64,000 bases of DNA, taken from assembly GCA_937943625.1 (NCBI GenBank), contig CALEAD010000008.1, positions 19,245-83,244 of the forward strand. Reading direction: 5' to 3'. The notes below the pieces were generated by a model, which did no database searches, was not told the origin of the DNA, and saw nothing but the letters and a program-made list of their open reading frames with translations. Below, piece by piece: positions 1-8,696 of this stretch; within the stretch, counting starts at the first letter, position 1, and the number at the start of each line of letters is the position of its first letter. A program made the translations under genes and the position numbers. The stretch is from an uncultured Anaerolineae bacterium (GTDB lineage Bacteria; Chloroflexota; Anaerolineae; Promineifilales; Promineifilaceae).

Positions 1-360
1 CCTCGCGCTACCTACTGCGTGCCGCAGGTGGCCAGCTTTGGTTATACGGAAAAAGAGGCGCGTGACCTGGGGTACGAGGTAAAAGTGAGCAAATTTCCCT
101 TTCAGGCCAATGGCAAGGCGCTGGGGCTGGGAGAGAAAGATGGCTTTGTCAAACTGGTTGCCGATGCCAGATATGGCGAAATTTTGGGCGCCAGCATGGT
201 TGGCCCCAATGTCACCGAACTGCTGCCTGAGCTGACGCTGGCGCATAACCAAGAGCTAACTGCCGCTGAAATCGCCCGTAATGTCCACGCCCATCCCACC
301 CTGAGCGAGGCGCTGATGGAAGCTGCGCACGGTATCGAGGGAGAACCCATTCACATCTAA
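1..360 (+). CDS. lpdA: Dihydrolipoyl dehydrogenase, C-terminal part (5' end outside window)
   Basis: The frame is open from base 1, so this is the 3' end of a longer gene; about 119 residues are visible. They match the dimerisation domain of the FAD-dependent pyridine nucleotide-disulfide oxidoreductases that reoxidise lipoamide in 2-oxoacid dehydrogenase and glycine cleavage complexes. The segment [13 protein letters not shown] is typical of that domain, and HAHPTLSEA near the C-terminus carries the His and Glu of the catalytic His-Glu pair. The family is about 460-480 residues, so roughly three quarters of the gene lies upstream. A strong hairpin follows the stop codon. Other members of the superfamily, such as mercuric reductase, are possible but HPTLSEA favours lipoamide dehydrogenase. 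Confidence 0.88.
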   Translation, partial: PRATYCVPQVASFGYTEKEARDLGYEVKVSKFPFQANGKALGLGEKDGFVKLVADARYGEILGASMVGPNVTELLPELTLAHNQELTAAEIARNVHAHPTLSEALMEAAHGIEGEPIHI

Positions 361-366
361 AAGCGC

Positions 367-404
367 ACACCTGACAGGTCAAGCCCGGCCTGTCAGGTGT
401 GTTT
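367..404 (+). terminator. Hairpin terminator after lpdA
   Basis: ACACCTGACAGG (367-378) pairs perfectly with CCTGTCAGGTGT (389-400) across a 10-nt loop and is followed by GTTTGT. It begins 7 nt after the stop codon. The T-run is short, so termination strength is uncertain. Confidence 0.6.
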
Positions 405-456
405 GTCCCCGTTTAACCCCTTGTTTAGCCCCGAATAACACCTAATTGTCACCTTG

Positions 457-485
457 TTGACACCTAAGGGCCTCATTCGTATAAT
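457..485 (+). promoter_or_regulatory. Consensus sigma-70-type promoter for the peptide ABC operon
   Basis: TTGACA (457-462) and TATAAT (480-485) match both consensus hexamers and are separated by exactly 17 nt. Transcription would start near 492, giving a leader of about 360 nt before the start codon at 854. No other gene intervenes, so it most likely drives the importer operon. Confidence 0.8.
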
Positions 486-853
486 AGGGAGTGTCGTGTA
501 CCGTCACTGTAGCACGCATCATTGTATTGTTACGGCCGTTACACTGGGTGCTTACTGAGTAAACAACTCATGATTTACTTACCAGAACGAAACTATCCGG
601 CTCTTTTTACCTTTAGGCCATCTATCTTCGGGCAGGCTTCTTCTGGTTTTCCCCAGGCACCGCAAAACGACTCCACCGTGATCCAGACAATTCAAGGAGG
701 TGATGCGATCGCAGAGGTTTTTTGATTTGGCGTAACGTCACGTGCGTTTGGCGCAGGCACTGCACCCGTGCGCCAGGCTAAGTGTACTTTGTGCAGGGTA
801 ATAGAGTAAGAAAACAGTCACATTTCTTCCTGTGGAGGAGAAAAACAAAAAAA
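486..853 (+). promoter_or_regulatory. Long 5' leader of the peptide-binding protein gene
   Basis: About 360 nt separate the predicted transcription start from the start codon. The leader contains AAGGAGGTGATGC near 694-706, almost fully complementary to the 3' end of 16S rRNA but not near the start codon of the main gene. An ATG inside that element opens only a 7-codon frame. A hairpin (TGGCGCA ... TGCGCCA, 749-774) follows. The malE-like gene at 55263 has a similar AGGAGGTGATGC element in its leader. No known riboswitch was recognised. A 67-codon frame at 522-725 lacks a ribosome binding site and looks accidental. Confidence 0.45.
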
Positions 854-3484
854 ATGAAACAAAAGTGGTTTTCCCTGATTGTACTGCTACTACTGGCCAG
901 CATGGTTCTGGTCGCCTGCGGCGGTGAGGTGACCGAGGTCGTTGTCACCCGCGTCGAGACCGTAACCGTTGTGGAAGAGGGCCAGGTGATAACGGAAACC
1001 GTTGTCGAGACCGTCGTCGAGACCGTTGTTGAGACTGTGGTTGAGACCGTGACCGTCGTCGAGACTGTCGTTGTCAATCCCTTGAGCGAAGAAGAGATGA
1101 GCCGCATGGGTGGTTGGCTGGACACGATCGCCTTCGTGCGTGAGCCAGATGCCAGCGCGGCCGTTGCCCGCCTCATCGCGCGCGACATTGACATGTATCC
1201 CAGTGGTCTGCCGGGCATTGCTGCTGCCCGTGCCGCTGCTGAAGCTGGCACCATCAACCTGGTGAACCAGTACGGCCTGTACTACGAGATCATGTTCAAT
1301 GTCAACGATGCTTGCGCCGATGGCAGCTTGAATCCCTTCTCCAATGCCAAGATTCGCGAGGCGATGAACTGGGCGATTGACCGCGACTACGTAGCCAGCG
1401 AAATTTATGGCGGCAACGCGATACCCAAGTACACCGCTTTCTCTGCGGCTGGCGTGGATCGTGGCCGTTTTGCCCCTGAAATTCGCGCTATGGAAGCGAA
1501 GTACGCCTATAACCTGGCCAAAGCCACCGAGGTTATCTCTGCCGAGATGGAAGCAATGGGCGCCGAGCTGGTGAATGGGGTGTGGAGTTACAATGGCTCC
1601 CCGATCAACCTGGTCTTCCTCATCCGTAGCGAGTCCCCGCCACGCACGGCCAAGGGTGAGTATGTGGCTACCCAACTTGAGGAAATGGGCTTCCAGGTAG
1701 AGCGCCGTATCGGTACGGCTTCTGAGCTTGGCCCGATCTGGACCGGCGACCCACTTCCCTGCTCCTGGCATCTCTACACCGGTGGTTGGAGCCAGACCGC
1801 GATCTCTCGCGATGACGCCAGCTCTTTCAACCAGTTCTATCTCCCAGAGGGTTACCCGCTGCCGGCCTGGCAAATCTACAAGGTTCCGGAGCGCATGTCC
1901 GAAATCATCAACCGTCTGGTCAACGCTGACTATGAAAACCTGGAAGAGCGCGCCGAGCTGTTCCGTGAAGTGCTGCCTATAACGCTGGAGCAGTCCTATC
2001 GCGTCTGGGTGGTCAGCCAGATTACCCCCATCCCCTACAATGACAACGTGCAGGTAACGGCCGACCTGGCTGCTGGTATTCAGGGTTCCCGCATGTGGGC
2101 CAGAACAGCACGCTTTGTAGGTCGTGTTGGTGGCACGATGACCATTGCCACGCAAGACATGTTTGTCGAGCCCTGGAACCCGATTGGCGGTTCCAACTGG
2201 GTCTTCGATGCGATGGTGAAGAGCGCCATCAGCGAGCCGGCCATCTATGCCCATCCGTTCCTGGGCATTGGTATCCCGAACCGCATCGAGAAAGCCGATC
2301 TGGTCGTTGAAGAAGGCACCAACATCAACCTGGATGAGACGACTGATTGGCTGAATCTCTCCTTTGCGCCGGAAATCACTGTGCCCGACGATGCCTGGGT
2401 GGCATGGGATGCGGTGAACCAGGTCTTCCTGACTGCGGGTGAGGTGTATACGGAAACGCAAACGGCCGTGTTCAAGAGTACAGCCTACTATCCGGCCGGC
2501 TTTGGTGGTTCCACCTGGCATGATGGCAGCCCCGTCACCGCGGCTGACATTGTCATGGCCATCATCACCACCTTCGATGTGCCCAATGCGGACAGCCCGT
2601 ACTACGATCCCGCTGGTGTGCCTGGCTTCAACCAGTTCCTCCAGACTTTCAAGGGTGTGCGCATTATTTCTGTAGACCCGCTGATCATCGAGCACTATGG
2701 CGACAACGTCTCCCTGGATGCAGAGAACAGCATTGTCACCTGGTGGCCAAACTCCACCTATAGCTACAGTGATGCTGCCTGGCACAACATGGCCCTGATG
2801 CTGCGCTCTCAGGAGAACGGCACGACCGCTTTCTACACCGGAACCGCCACTGAGAAGCAGATCGAGCGCGTAAGCCTACTCTCTGGCCCCTCCATTGCCA
2901 TTCTGCGTGATCTGCTGACCCAGTCCAGAGAAGAAGGGTTCATCCCCTACGCTCCCACCCTGGGTAACTACATCACTGCAGAAGAAGCAGACGCGCGTTA
3001 TGCCAACCTGGCCAACTTCAATCGCCGCTATGGCCACTTCTACATCGGCACTGGCCCCTACTTCCTGCAAGGCGTGTTCCCAACCGAGAAGCAGGCCATT
3101 CTGAAGCACTTCGATGCCTATCCGGACCCGGCTACCCGCTTCTCCCAATTCTCCCAGGCTGCCACTGCGGAAGTTGAGATTGACGGCCCAACCCGTGTGA
3201 CTATTGGCCAGTCAGCTACCTTTGATGTGTACATTGACTACTTCCTCGGCCCCTACGCCATTAATGACATCCGGTCGGTATCCTACCTGCTGTTCGATGC
3301 CCAAGGCGAGCTGGCTGCTTCCGGCGAAGCTGAAGCCATCGAAGACGGCGTATGGCAAGTTTCACTGGATGGCGACACCACTAAAGCCCTCAGCGAAGGC
3401 TCCAACCGCCTTGAAATCGTGGTTGTCTCCAAGTTGACCGCTTTGCCAGGTTTGGCACAGTATCAATTTGTGACTGCCCCCTAA
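854..3484 (+). CDS. ABC transporter substrate-binding lipoprotein, peptide/opine family (SBP_bac_5 type)
   Basis: Predicted extracytoplasmic receptor of the importer encoded downstream. ATG at 854 follows GGAGGAG (834-840) and opens a lipoprotein signal peptide whose LVAC lipobox places the lipidated Cys at residue 22; the upstream in-frame ATG at 782 would destroy it. Residues about 25-75 are a Val/Thr/Glu-rich linker built of ETVV units, probably a spacer from membrane to binding lobes. The rest resembles family-5 solute-binding proteins (for example IREAMNWAIDRDYV and later WHDGSPVTAADIV). At 876 residues it is much longer than the usual 500-600. Ligand unknown; peptides are a family-based guess. 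Two hairpins follow, separating it from the permease genes. Confidence 0.85.
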   Translation: MKQKWFSLIVLLLLASMVLVACGGEVTEVVVTRVETVTVVEEGQVITETVVETVVETVVETVVETVTVVETVVVNPLSEEEMSRMGGWLDTIAFVREPDASAAVARLIARDIDMYPSGLPGIAAARAAAEAGTINLVNQYGLYYEIMFNVNDACADGSLNPFSNAKIREAMNWAIDRDYVASEIYGGNAIPKYTAFSAAGVDRGRFAPEIRAMEAKYAYNLAKATEVISAEMEAMGAELVNGVWSYNGSPINLVFLIRSESPPRTAKGEYVATQLEEMGFQVERRIGTASELGPIWTGDPLPCSWHLYTGGWSQTAISRDDASSFNQFYLPEGYPLPAWQIYKVPERMSEIINRLVNADYENLEERAELFREVLPITLEQSYRVWVVSQITPIPYNDNVQVTADLAAGIQGSRMWARTARFVGRVGGTMTIATQDMFVEPWNPIGGSNWVFDAMVKSAISEPAIYAHPFLGIGIPNRIEKADLVVEEGTNINLDETTDWLNLSFAPEITVPDDAWVAWDAVNQVFLTAGEVYTETQTAVFKSTAYYPAGFGGSTWHDGSPVTAADIVMAIITTFDVPNADSPYYDPAGVPGFNQFLQTFKGVRIISVDPLIIEHYGDNVSLDAENSIVTWWPNSTYSYSDAAWHNMALMLRSQENGTTAFYTGTATEKQIERVSLLSGPSIAILRDLLTQSREEGFIPYAPTLGNYITAEEADARYANLANFNRRYGHFYIGTGPYFLQGVFPTEKQAILKHFDAYPDPATRFSQFSQAATAEVEIDGPTRVTIGQSATFDVYIDYFLGPYAINDIRSVSYLLFDAQGELAASGEAEAIEDGVWQVSLDGDTTKALSEGSNRLEIVVVSKLTALPGLAQYQFVTAP
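1000..1071 (+). repeat. Coding tandem repeat (ETVV units) in the binding-protein linker
   Basis: The DNA repeats a roughly 12-nt unit of the form GAGACCGTYGTY several times, encoding ETVVETVVETVV. Third positions vary while the protein repeat is kept, so the unit is preserved at protein level rather than being a recent slippage product. Confidence 0.7.
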
Positions 3485-3501
3485 CTTCCTGTAATTTTGG
3501 C

Positions 3502-3600
3502 GGCAGGGCAGCCAGCATTCCTGGCTGCCTCTGCCTGACAAAATGCACGTTGTCCCTTTAGGTTGGAAGCGACTCCTGGTTGCTTCCAACCTAAAGTTGT
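3502..3600 (+). terminator. Two tandem hairpins after the binding-protein gene
   Basis: Hairpin one: GGCAG and GCAGCCAG pair with CTGGCTGC and CTGCC (3502-3535), with small bulges. Hairpin two: TTTAGGTTGGAAGC (3557-3570) pairs perfectly with GCTTCCAACCTAAA (3582-3595), followed by GTTGTTATTT. They probably act as partial terminator or mRNA-end stabiliser, making the binding protein more abundant than the permeases. Confidence 0.6.
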
Positions 3601-3723
3601 TATTTGGGATGATACCAGGACAAAATCTAGATATTCATCTATCGAGCGTCTACTAAATTTCCTCCGCGGCAATACTCTTCGAAAAAACCTCCCTAATTTT
3701 GCTATTTTACGTAGCGAAACTTT

Positions 3724-3732
3724 TGCTATACT
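3724..3732 (+). promoter_or_regulatory. Possible extended -10 promoter for permease/ATPase genes
   Basis: TGCTATACT matches an extended -10 element (TGN plus TATACT) about 100 nt before the GTG at 3836; no good -35 box is seen at normal spacing. The same TGCTATACT occurs before the V4R gene at 37005. Confidence 0.35.
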
Positions 3733-3835
3733 TGTTTAATCGTTGCCCATACAGCTTGCACCCCTGTGGGCAAAGAGTGAAGTAATGGCAAAGTAACAAT
3801 ACCTGGCTACAAACTTTTCACAGAGAGGTGATTAC

Positions 3836-4987
3836 GTGACCCAAAAAGCCTTGCCCCTTGATGTAGGTAATTTGTCTGAAGATGTCTCACAGTCAGCGCG
3901 TAAGGCCGCTACCACATCCCTTATGCGGTTGTTGCGCTACATGGGCACACGTCTGGTGGCTTTGTTTTTCACTGTCATGGTTGGCGTTTATTTTACAGTG
4001 TTAGTAGCAAACATGGGCGGTTACGTAGACGACATCCGCCGCGCGGCAATTCGCGAAGAAGTGCTCACATCGCTTTCGGCCGATATTCAATTCCAGCGTT
4101 TGCCCCAAGAAGAGCGTACCCGCATCATCCAAGACACAATCGCCCTGCGTGAGCGGCAATATGGGCTGGATCAGCCATTTATCCAGCGTAGCCTAAACTC
4201 CTTATGGAGTGCAATGACGCTAAACCTCGGCTTTTCGCAAAACATGAGCAGCGATAGCGGCTCGCGCCTGGTGCGGAACATTATTTTGGAGCGTTTGCCT
4301 TCCACCCTGGTGCTTTTCGGTACGGCAAATCTAATTCTGTTTTTCCTCAGCCTCTTTCTCGGTCTCAGCTTATCGCGTCGCTATGGCAGCTTTTTTGATA
4401 AACTAGTGCTGGCGCTAGCGCCCACGTCTGCCGCCCCCGGTTGGTTTTATGGCCTGTTCCTCATCCTTATTTTTGCAGGTGTGTTACGCTTACTCCCCTT
4501 TGGCGGTATGGTAGGCACGCCGCCACCAGAAGACCCCCTGAGCTATGCCCTCAGCCTGTTGCGGCACATGATACTGCCTGTATCGGCCAGTTTGATCAGC
4601 TCCATTTTTATCACCATCTACAACTGGCGCACTTTCTTTTTGATCTACTCCAGTGAGGATTACGTAGAAATGGCAAAAGCAAAAGGGCTTTCAAATCGTA
4701 TGATCGAGCGCCGGTATGTGCTGCGCCCCACGCTGCCCAACATTATTACCAGCTTTGCCCTTTTGCTAATTTCGCTTTGGACAGGAGCGATCATTCTCGA
4801 GACCGTCTTTAACTGGCCGGGTATCGGCCGGCTTTATTTCCAGGCCATCGGTCTCTTCGACGTGCCGGTGATTCTGGCGAATGTGGTGGTGTATGCTTAT
4901 CTGCTGTCACTGACCGTCTTTTTACTGGACTTTATTTACGCATTGGTTGACCCACGTGTGCGCGTTGGCGAGGGAGGCAAGAGTTAA
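3836..4987 (+). CDS. ABC transporter permease, DppB/OppB type
   Basis: Inner-membrane subunit of the peptide-type importer, 383 residues. A predicted membrane helix near residues 37-60 is followed by a soluble stretch of about 100 residues and then the permease core. The cytoplasmic coupling loop is EDYVEMAKAKGLSNRMIERR, the EAA motif that docks on the ATPase. The GTG start is preceded by GAGAGGTGATTAC; the first 30 residues are hydrophilic and longer than in E. coli DppB. The stop codon overlaps the next start (TAATG), so the permeases are translationally coupled. Confidence 0.9.
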   Translation: MTQKALPLDVGNLSEDVSQSARKAATTSLMRLLRYMGTRLVALFFTVMVGVYFTVLVANMGGYVDDIRRAAIREEVLTSLSADIQFQRLPQEERTRIIQDTIALRERQYGLDQPFIQRSLNSLWSAMTLNLGFSQNMSSDSGSRLVRNIILERLPSTLVLFGTANLILFFLSLFLGLSLSRRYGSFFDKLVLALAPTSAAPGWFYGLFLILIFAGVLRLLPFGGMVGTPPPEDPLSYALSLLRHMILPVSASLISSIFITIYNWRTFFLIYSSEDYVEMAKAKGLSNRMIERRYVLRPTLPNIITSFALLLISLWTGAIILETVFNWPGIGRLYFQAIGLFDVPVILANVVVYAYLLSLTVFLLDFIYALVDPRVRVGEGGKS

Positions 4988-6348
4988 TGAAAAGGTTTAC
5001 CGCTTTTTTGGAGCAGTTGCGTCGCTACCCCTCGGCAGTATTGGGCCTGCTCATCATCGGGGGGCTTTTAGTTGTTTCAATTGTTACGCCAATCATGATT
5101 CCGTACCGCGAAGCAATTCGCCTGTGGCGTGGTGGTGAGAATGTGTGGCGCGAAAACCCAACCTTTGCCTGGCCAGTGTGGTATAACTGGTTTACAGAGA
5201 AAGATTTGCCCGCAACGATTGTGTTTTACAGTGAAAAGGGTGATGGGGAGAAAACAATTGAGCGCCTGTCGGCCAATACGCGCGAGGTGCGCTTTGTGTT
5301 TGAATTTGACTTTCCGTATGACGAGTTCCCACCAGAGCTGATTCTGTTTAGCAAGGCGCAGTATACCAGCAAGCAGCCACACGTGGAGCTAACATGGTTT
5401 ACGCCAGACGGTCGTGAAATTCGTATTGGCGAGTTTTCCTCCTCTCCTTCTGCCTCTTTCCGCTTTGGCCAGGACAATCGTCTCCAGCGCCGCCTGGAAC
5501 GTGCCACCGGCATTACGGGCGTCACGGCCGAAAGAGGCCTGTTTGACGACCCGGAAAAAGAAGGGTTACAACCCTTAAATGGAACCTACCGTCTGGAGGT
5601 GACAGGGTTGCTGTTTGAAGAGGAGTCCAATCTGGAGGTGACCTTCGTCTCCTATGGCCTGGTGCATGGCTGGGCGGGCACAGACCACCGCCGTCGCGAT
5701 TTAATGATTCCCTTGTTGTGGGGGACGCCCATCGCCATGGCCTTTGGTCTGATGGCAGCCCTGGGCACCACCGTGACCACCATGAGCATTGCCGCAATCG
5801 GCGTCTGGTTTGGCGGCGTTCTGGATGGCATTATTCAACGCCTGACAGAGGTGAACGCCATTATTCCTGTGTTGCCTATTCTCATCATGGTGGGTACGTT
5901 TTATTCCCGAAGTATCTGGCTAATGCTGGGCATTGTTATCGTCTTGAGCATCTTTGGGCTATCTATTAAAAACTACCGCGCCATCTTCTTACAGGTGCGT
6001 GAATTGCCATACATTGATGCCGCCAGGTCATACGGTGCCAGCAATATGCGCATCATTTTCCGCTACCTGGTTCCTCGCATATTGCCTCTCATCATTCCCC
6101 AAATTGTCACGCTGGTTCCGGGCTTTGTGTTCTTAGAGGCTTCCCTGGCCGTTCTGGGTTTAGGCGATCCGGTGCTGCCGACCTGGGGCAAAGTTATTCA
6201 GGATGCGAACTCCCAGGGTGCGCTGTTTAATGGCCTGTATTACTGGATTCTGGAGCCGGCCGTATTGTTAATGGTTGCCGGTCTTGGCTTTGCCATGGTT
6301 GGTTTTTCTCTAGACCGCATTTTCAACCCCAGACTGAGGGAGTTATAG
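4987..6348 (+). CDS. ABC transporter permease, DppC/OppC type, with large extracytoplasmic insert
   Basis: Second membrane subunit of the importer, 453 residues against about 300 for typical DppC. After the first membrane helix (about residues 18-37) lies a soluble insert of nearly 200 residues, rich in aromatic and charged residues, before the remaining helices resume near residue 235. The EAA loop ELPYIDAARSYGASNMRIIF is intact, so the core should be functional. The insert is predicted to be outside the membrane and might contact the unusually large binding protein. Start overlaps the previous stop by one base. Confidence 0.88.
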   Translation: MKRFTAFLEQLRRYPSAVLGLLIIGGLLVVSIVTPIMIPYREAIRLWRGGENVWRENPTFAWPVWYNWFTEKDLPATIVFYSEKGDGEKTIERLSANTREVRFVFEFDFPYDEFPPELILFSKAQYTSKQPHVELTWFTPDGREIRIGEFSSSPSASFRFGQDNRLQRRLERATGITGVTAERGLFDDPEKEGLQPLNGTYRLEVTGLLFEEESNLEVTFVSYGLVHGWAGTDHRRRDLMIPLLWGTPIAMAFGLMAALGTTVTTMSIAAIGVWFGGVLDGIIQRLTEVNAIIPVLPILIMVGTFYSRSIWLMLGIVIVLSIFGLSIKNYRAIFLQVRELPYIDAARSYGASNMRIIFRYLVPRILPLIIPQIVTLVPGFVFLEASLAVLGLGDPVLPTWGKVIQDANSQGALFNGLYYWILEPAVLLMVAGLGFAMVGFSLDRIFNPRLREL

Positions 6349-6355
6349 AAATATC

Positions 6356-7327
6356 ATGCCCACACAAACCAAAGAGAAAGAGCTGCTCCAATTGAAAAAT
6401 TTGCGCCTGCACTTTCGCACGACGCGCGGGCCGATGCAGGCGGTAGATGGCGTTAACTTTGAACTCCCACGCAATCAAGCGACCGTGGTGATTGGCGAAT
6501 CTGGCTGTGGCAAAAGCTCGTTGGCAAAAGCCATTCTGCGCCTGTTACCGCGCAATGTGCATCATTACAGCGGCGAGGTCTGGCTTAATGGCCAGGATAT
6601 TATGAAGCTGAGCGACGAGCGCTTCCGCCAGGAAATTCGCTGGCGGAAGGTATCCATGGTGCCACAGGCGGCCATGAATGCCCTGAACCCCGTTATGCGG
6701 ATCGGCGATCAGGTGGCTGAACCGGCCATGATTCACCTGGGGTTGAGCAAGCAAGAGGCATTGCAAAGCGCTCTGCGCATGTTTGAGCAGGTAGGCGTGC
6801 CAAATGACTTTCTGCATCGCTATGCGTTTGAGCTGAGTGGTGGTATGCGGCAGCGTGCGGCAATTGCCATGGCGCTTGTGACGCTGCCTGATCTGGTGAT
6901 TCTCGATGAGCCAACCTCGGCGTTGGACGTGTTGACGCAGGCCAACATTATGAACCTGCTGAAGCGCGTCAAGCGTGATCTAGAGACCAGTTTTATTCTG
7001 ATCACGCATGATATTGCTACCTCTAGCGAGTTGGCCGACAATGTGGCGGTGATGTATGCCGGGCAAATTGTGGAGGTGAACGACGCATTTTCGTTCTTTG
7101 ATAAGCCTTTGCACCCTTATTCGCAAAAGCTTATGGCCAGTGTACCCAGGCTGCGCGGAAACGCAGAGCCAGAATTTATTACGGGTACGCCACCCAGCCT
7201 GCTCAATCCGCCGAAAGGATGTCGTTTTGCTGATCGTTGCCCGGCGCGGTTTGAAAAGTGCTCTGAAGAACCCCCACTGATTGTCCACTCTGATTCCCGG
7301 CAGGTGAAATGCTGGTTGTATGTTTAG
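6356..7327 (+). CDS. ABC transporter ATP-binding protein, DppD/OppD type
   Basis: Cytoplasmic ATPase of the importer, 323 residues. Walker A is GESGCGKSS near residue 48, the signature is LSGGMRQR, Walker B is LVILDEP followed by the D-loop TSALD, and the switch His is in LITHD. The C-terminus has the peptide-transporter extension, ending with a Cys cluster (CRFADRCPARFEKC plus CW) of the type that binds an iron-sulfur cluster in some members. It begins 7 nt after the permease stop and pairs with the next gene as a heterodimeric ATPase. Confidence 0.92.
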   Translation: MPTQTKEKELLQLKNLRLHFRTTRGPMQAVDGVNFELPRNQATVVIGESGCGKSSLAKAILRLLPRNVHHYSGEVWLNGQDIMKLSDERFRQEIRWRKVSMVPQAAMNALNPVMRIGDQVAEPAMIHLGLSKQEALQSALRMFEQVGVPNDFLHRYAFELSGGMRQRAAIAMALVTLPDLVILDEPTSALDVLTQANIMNLLKRVKRDLETSFILITHDIATSSELADNVAVMYAGQIVEVNDAFSFFDKPLHPYSQKLMASVPRLRGNAEPEFITGTPPSLLNPPKGCRFADRCPARFEKCSEEPPLIVHSDSRQVKCWLYV

Positions 7328-7354
7328 ATAGGCACATAATTGAAGGAAAAAAGC

Positions 7355-8401
7355 ATGAGCGAAGCCACTTTACAATCTGATGTAACGCCTGTCGTTGGCG
7401 AAATGCTGCACAAGGCCAAGGATCCGCTGCTGATTGTGGATAACCTGCATGTCTGGTATGAGCTGAAGAAGTGGGGGTTTGCCCACGCCGGTTACGTGCG
7501 CGCAGTTGATGGCGTCAGTTTTGAGCTGCAGCGTGGAGAGACGATCGCCATTGTGGGGGAAAGCGGCTGTGGTAAATCGAGCCTGATGAAGACGATTCTA
7601 GGCTTGAATCGCCCAACCCAGGGAGAGATTATTTTTGATGGGCGGAAATTGACGGAGACCAAAGGCGAAGCGCTTCGCCTTTACCGCTCTGAACTTGGTT
7701 ACGTGCAGCAAGACCCGTTTGGCGCGTTACCCACGTTTATGAATGTGCAGTCCATTCTGGAGGAGCCGCTGATTATCAACGGGGTGAAGAACAAAAGCGA
7801 ACGGTTGAAGCGTGTGGAGCGTGCGCTGACTGAGGTGAAGCTAACGCCGGTCAATGATTTCTTGCCCAAATTTCCGCATATGTTGAGTGGTGGCCAGCAG
7901 CAGCGTGTAGTTATTGCCAGAGCAATGATTATGGAGCCGAAGCTGATGGTGGCGGATGAGCCTGTTTCTATGCTGGATGCTTCGGTGCGTGTGGAGATTC
8001 TTAAACTGTTGCGTGGTTTGCAGGAACAGCACCAACTGGCGGTGATCTACATTACCCATGATCTGTCTACCGTGCGCTATTTTTCTGAGTATATTTTTGT
8101 GATGTATGCCGGGGAGATTGTGGAAGCGGCTAAAGTGGAGGATTTGTTGCACAACCCGCAGCATCCATACACGCTGGCGTTGCTAGAGGCTTCTTCAGAT
8201 CCGGATGCGAATAATGCGCGGGTGATACGGGAGGTGCCGCCCGGTGAGCCGCCCAGCCTGGTCAAGCCACCCTCAGGGTGCCGTTTTCACCCGCGCTGCC
8301 CGAAGGTGATACCGGGCAAGTGCGATGTGGAGCGCCCGCCTGCATTTTTGACTGAGCCGGATCACCGGGTGGCTTGTTGGTTGTATGAGCCAGGTAGTTG
8401 A
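7355..8401 (+). CDS. ABC transporter ATP-binding protein, DppF/OppF type
   Basis: Second ATPase, 348 residues. ATG at 7355 is preceded by GAAGGA (7342-7347); an in-frame TTG at 7340 lacks a suitable ribosome binding site. Motifs: Walker A GESGCGKSS, signature LSGGQQQR, Walker B LMVADEP with D-loop VSMLD, and switch ITHD. The C-terminal extension again carries the Cys cluster (CRFHPRCPKVIPGKC). Seen here is a complete importer set: binding protein, two permeases, two ATPases. Confidence 0.92.
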   Translation: MSEATLQSDVTPVVGEMLHKAKDPLLIVDNLHVWYELKKWGFAHAGYVRAVDGVSFELQRGETIAIVGESGCGKSSLMKTILGLNRPTQGEIIFDGRKLTETKGEALRLYRSELGYVQQDPFGALPTFMNVQSILEEPLIINGVKNKSERLKRVERALTEVKLTPVNDFLPKFPHMLSGGQQQRVVIARAMIMEPKLMVADEPVSMLDASVRVEILKLLRGLQEQHQLAVIYITHDLSTVRYFSEYIFVMYAGEIVEAAKVEDLLHNPQHPYTLALLEASSDPDANNARVIREVPPGEPPSLVKPPSGCRFHPRCPKVIPGKCDVERPPAFLTEPDHRVACWLYEPGS

Positions 8402-8402
8402 G

Positions 8403-8615
8403 ATGAATAACCCGATTATGCTTATTTTAGTGGGCTTTGTGCTGGTGTTGACCGGAGCGGTGCTGCCTTTCCTGATGGTTATCCGCGTGGTGGAGCCGAC
8501 CTTTTTTTTGAGCTTTCTCTCTTATGGCGCCTCGGTAAGCGGTATTTTTTTGGGGGTGCTGGGGTCGGCTATGTACGTGCGCATTCACCGGCGTGATGAC
8601 TGGCGGGATTATTAG
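8403..8615 (+). CDS. Small membrane protein of unknown function
   Basis: 70 residues with two predicted membrane helices (MLILVGFVLVLTGAVLPFL and a second from about residue 27), then a short basic tail ending RRDDWRDY. ATG at 8403 immediately follows the stop of the ATPase gene, so it is probably the last, translationally coupled gene of the operon; an alternative ATG at 8385 overlaps the ATPase gene. No family recognised. A strong terminator follows at 8656. Confidence 0.65.
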   Translation: MNNPIMLILVGFVLVLTGAVLPFLMVIRVVEPTFFLSFLSYGASVSGIFLGVLGSAMYVRIHRRDDWRDY

Positions 8616-8655
8616 CGCCCTAAGCGGTTATTGGCAATTTATGATAAGTGGGTGG

Positions 8656-8687
8656 CAGACCGGCGTTGATGCGCCGGTCTGTTTTTT
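8656..8687 (+). terminator. Rho-independent terminator of the peptide importer operon
   Basis: CAGACCGGCG (8656-8665) pairs perfectly with CGCCGGTCTG (8672-8681) around a 6-nt loop and is followed by six T residues. The next gene is on the opposite strand. Confidence 0.9.
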
Positions 8688-8696
8688 GTTGGGGGG

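Noticed and set aside
700..715. HIP1 octamer GCGATCGC in the leader near 705
   Set aside because: Only a single occurrence noticed; the dominant palindrome in this segment is AACGGCCGTT.
522..725. 67-codon frame in the leader of the peptide importer
   Set aside because: No ribosome binding site, no conserved features; overlaps the predicted untranslated leader.
890..2785. 631-codon open frame on the minus strand
   Set aside because: Lies wholly antisense to the peptide-binding lipoprotein gene, which has a signal peptide, ribosome binding site and family motifs; the antisense protein has no recognisable domain.
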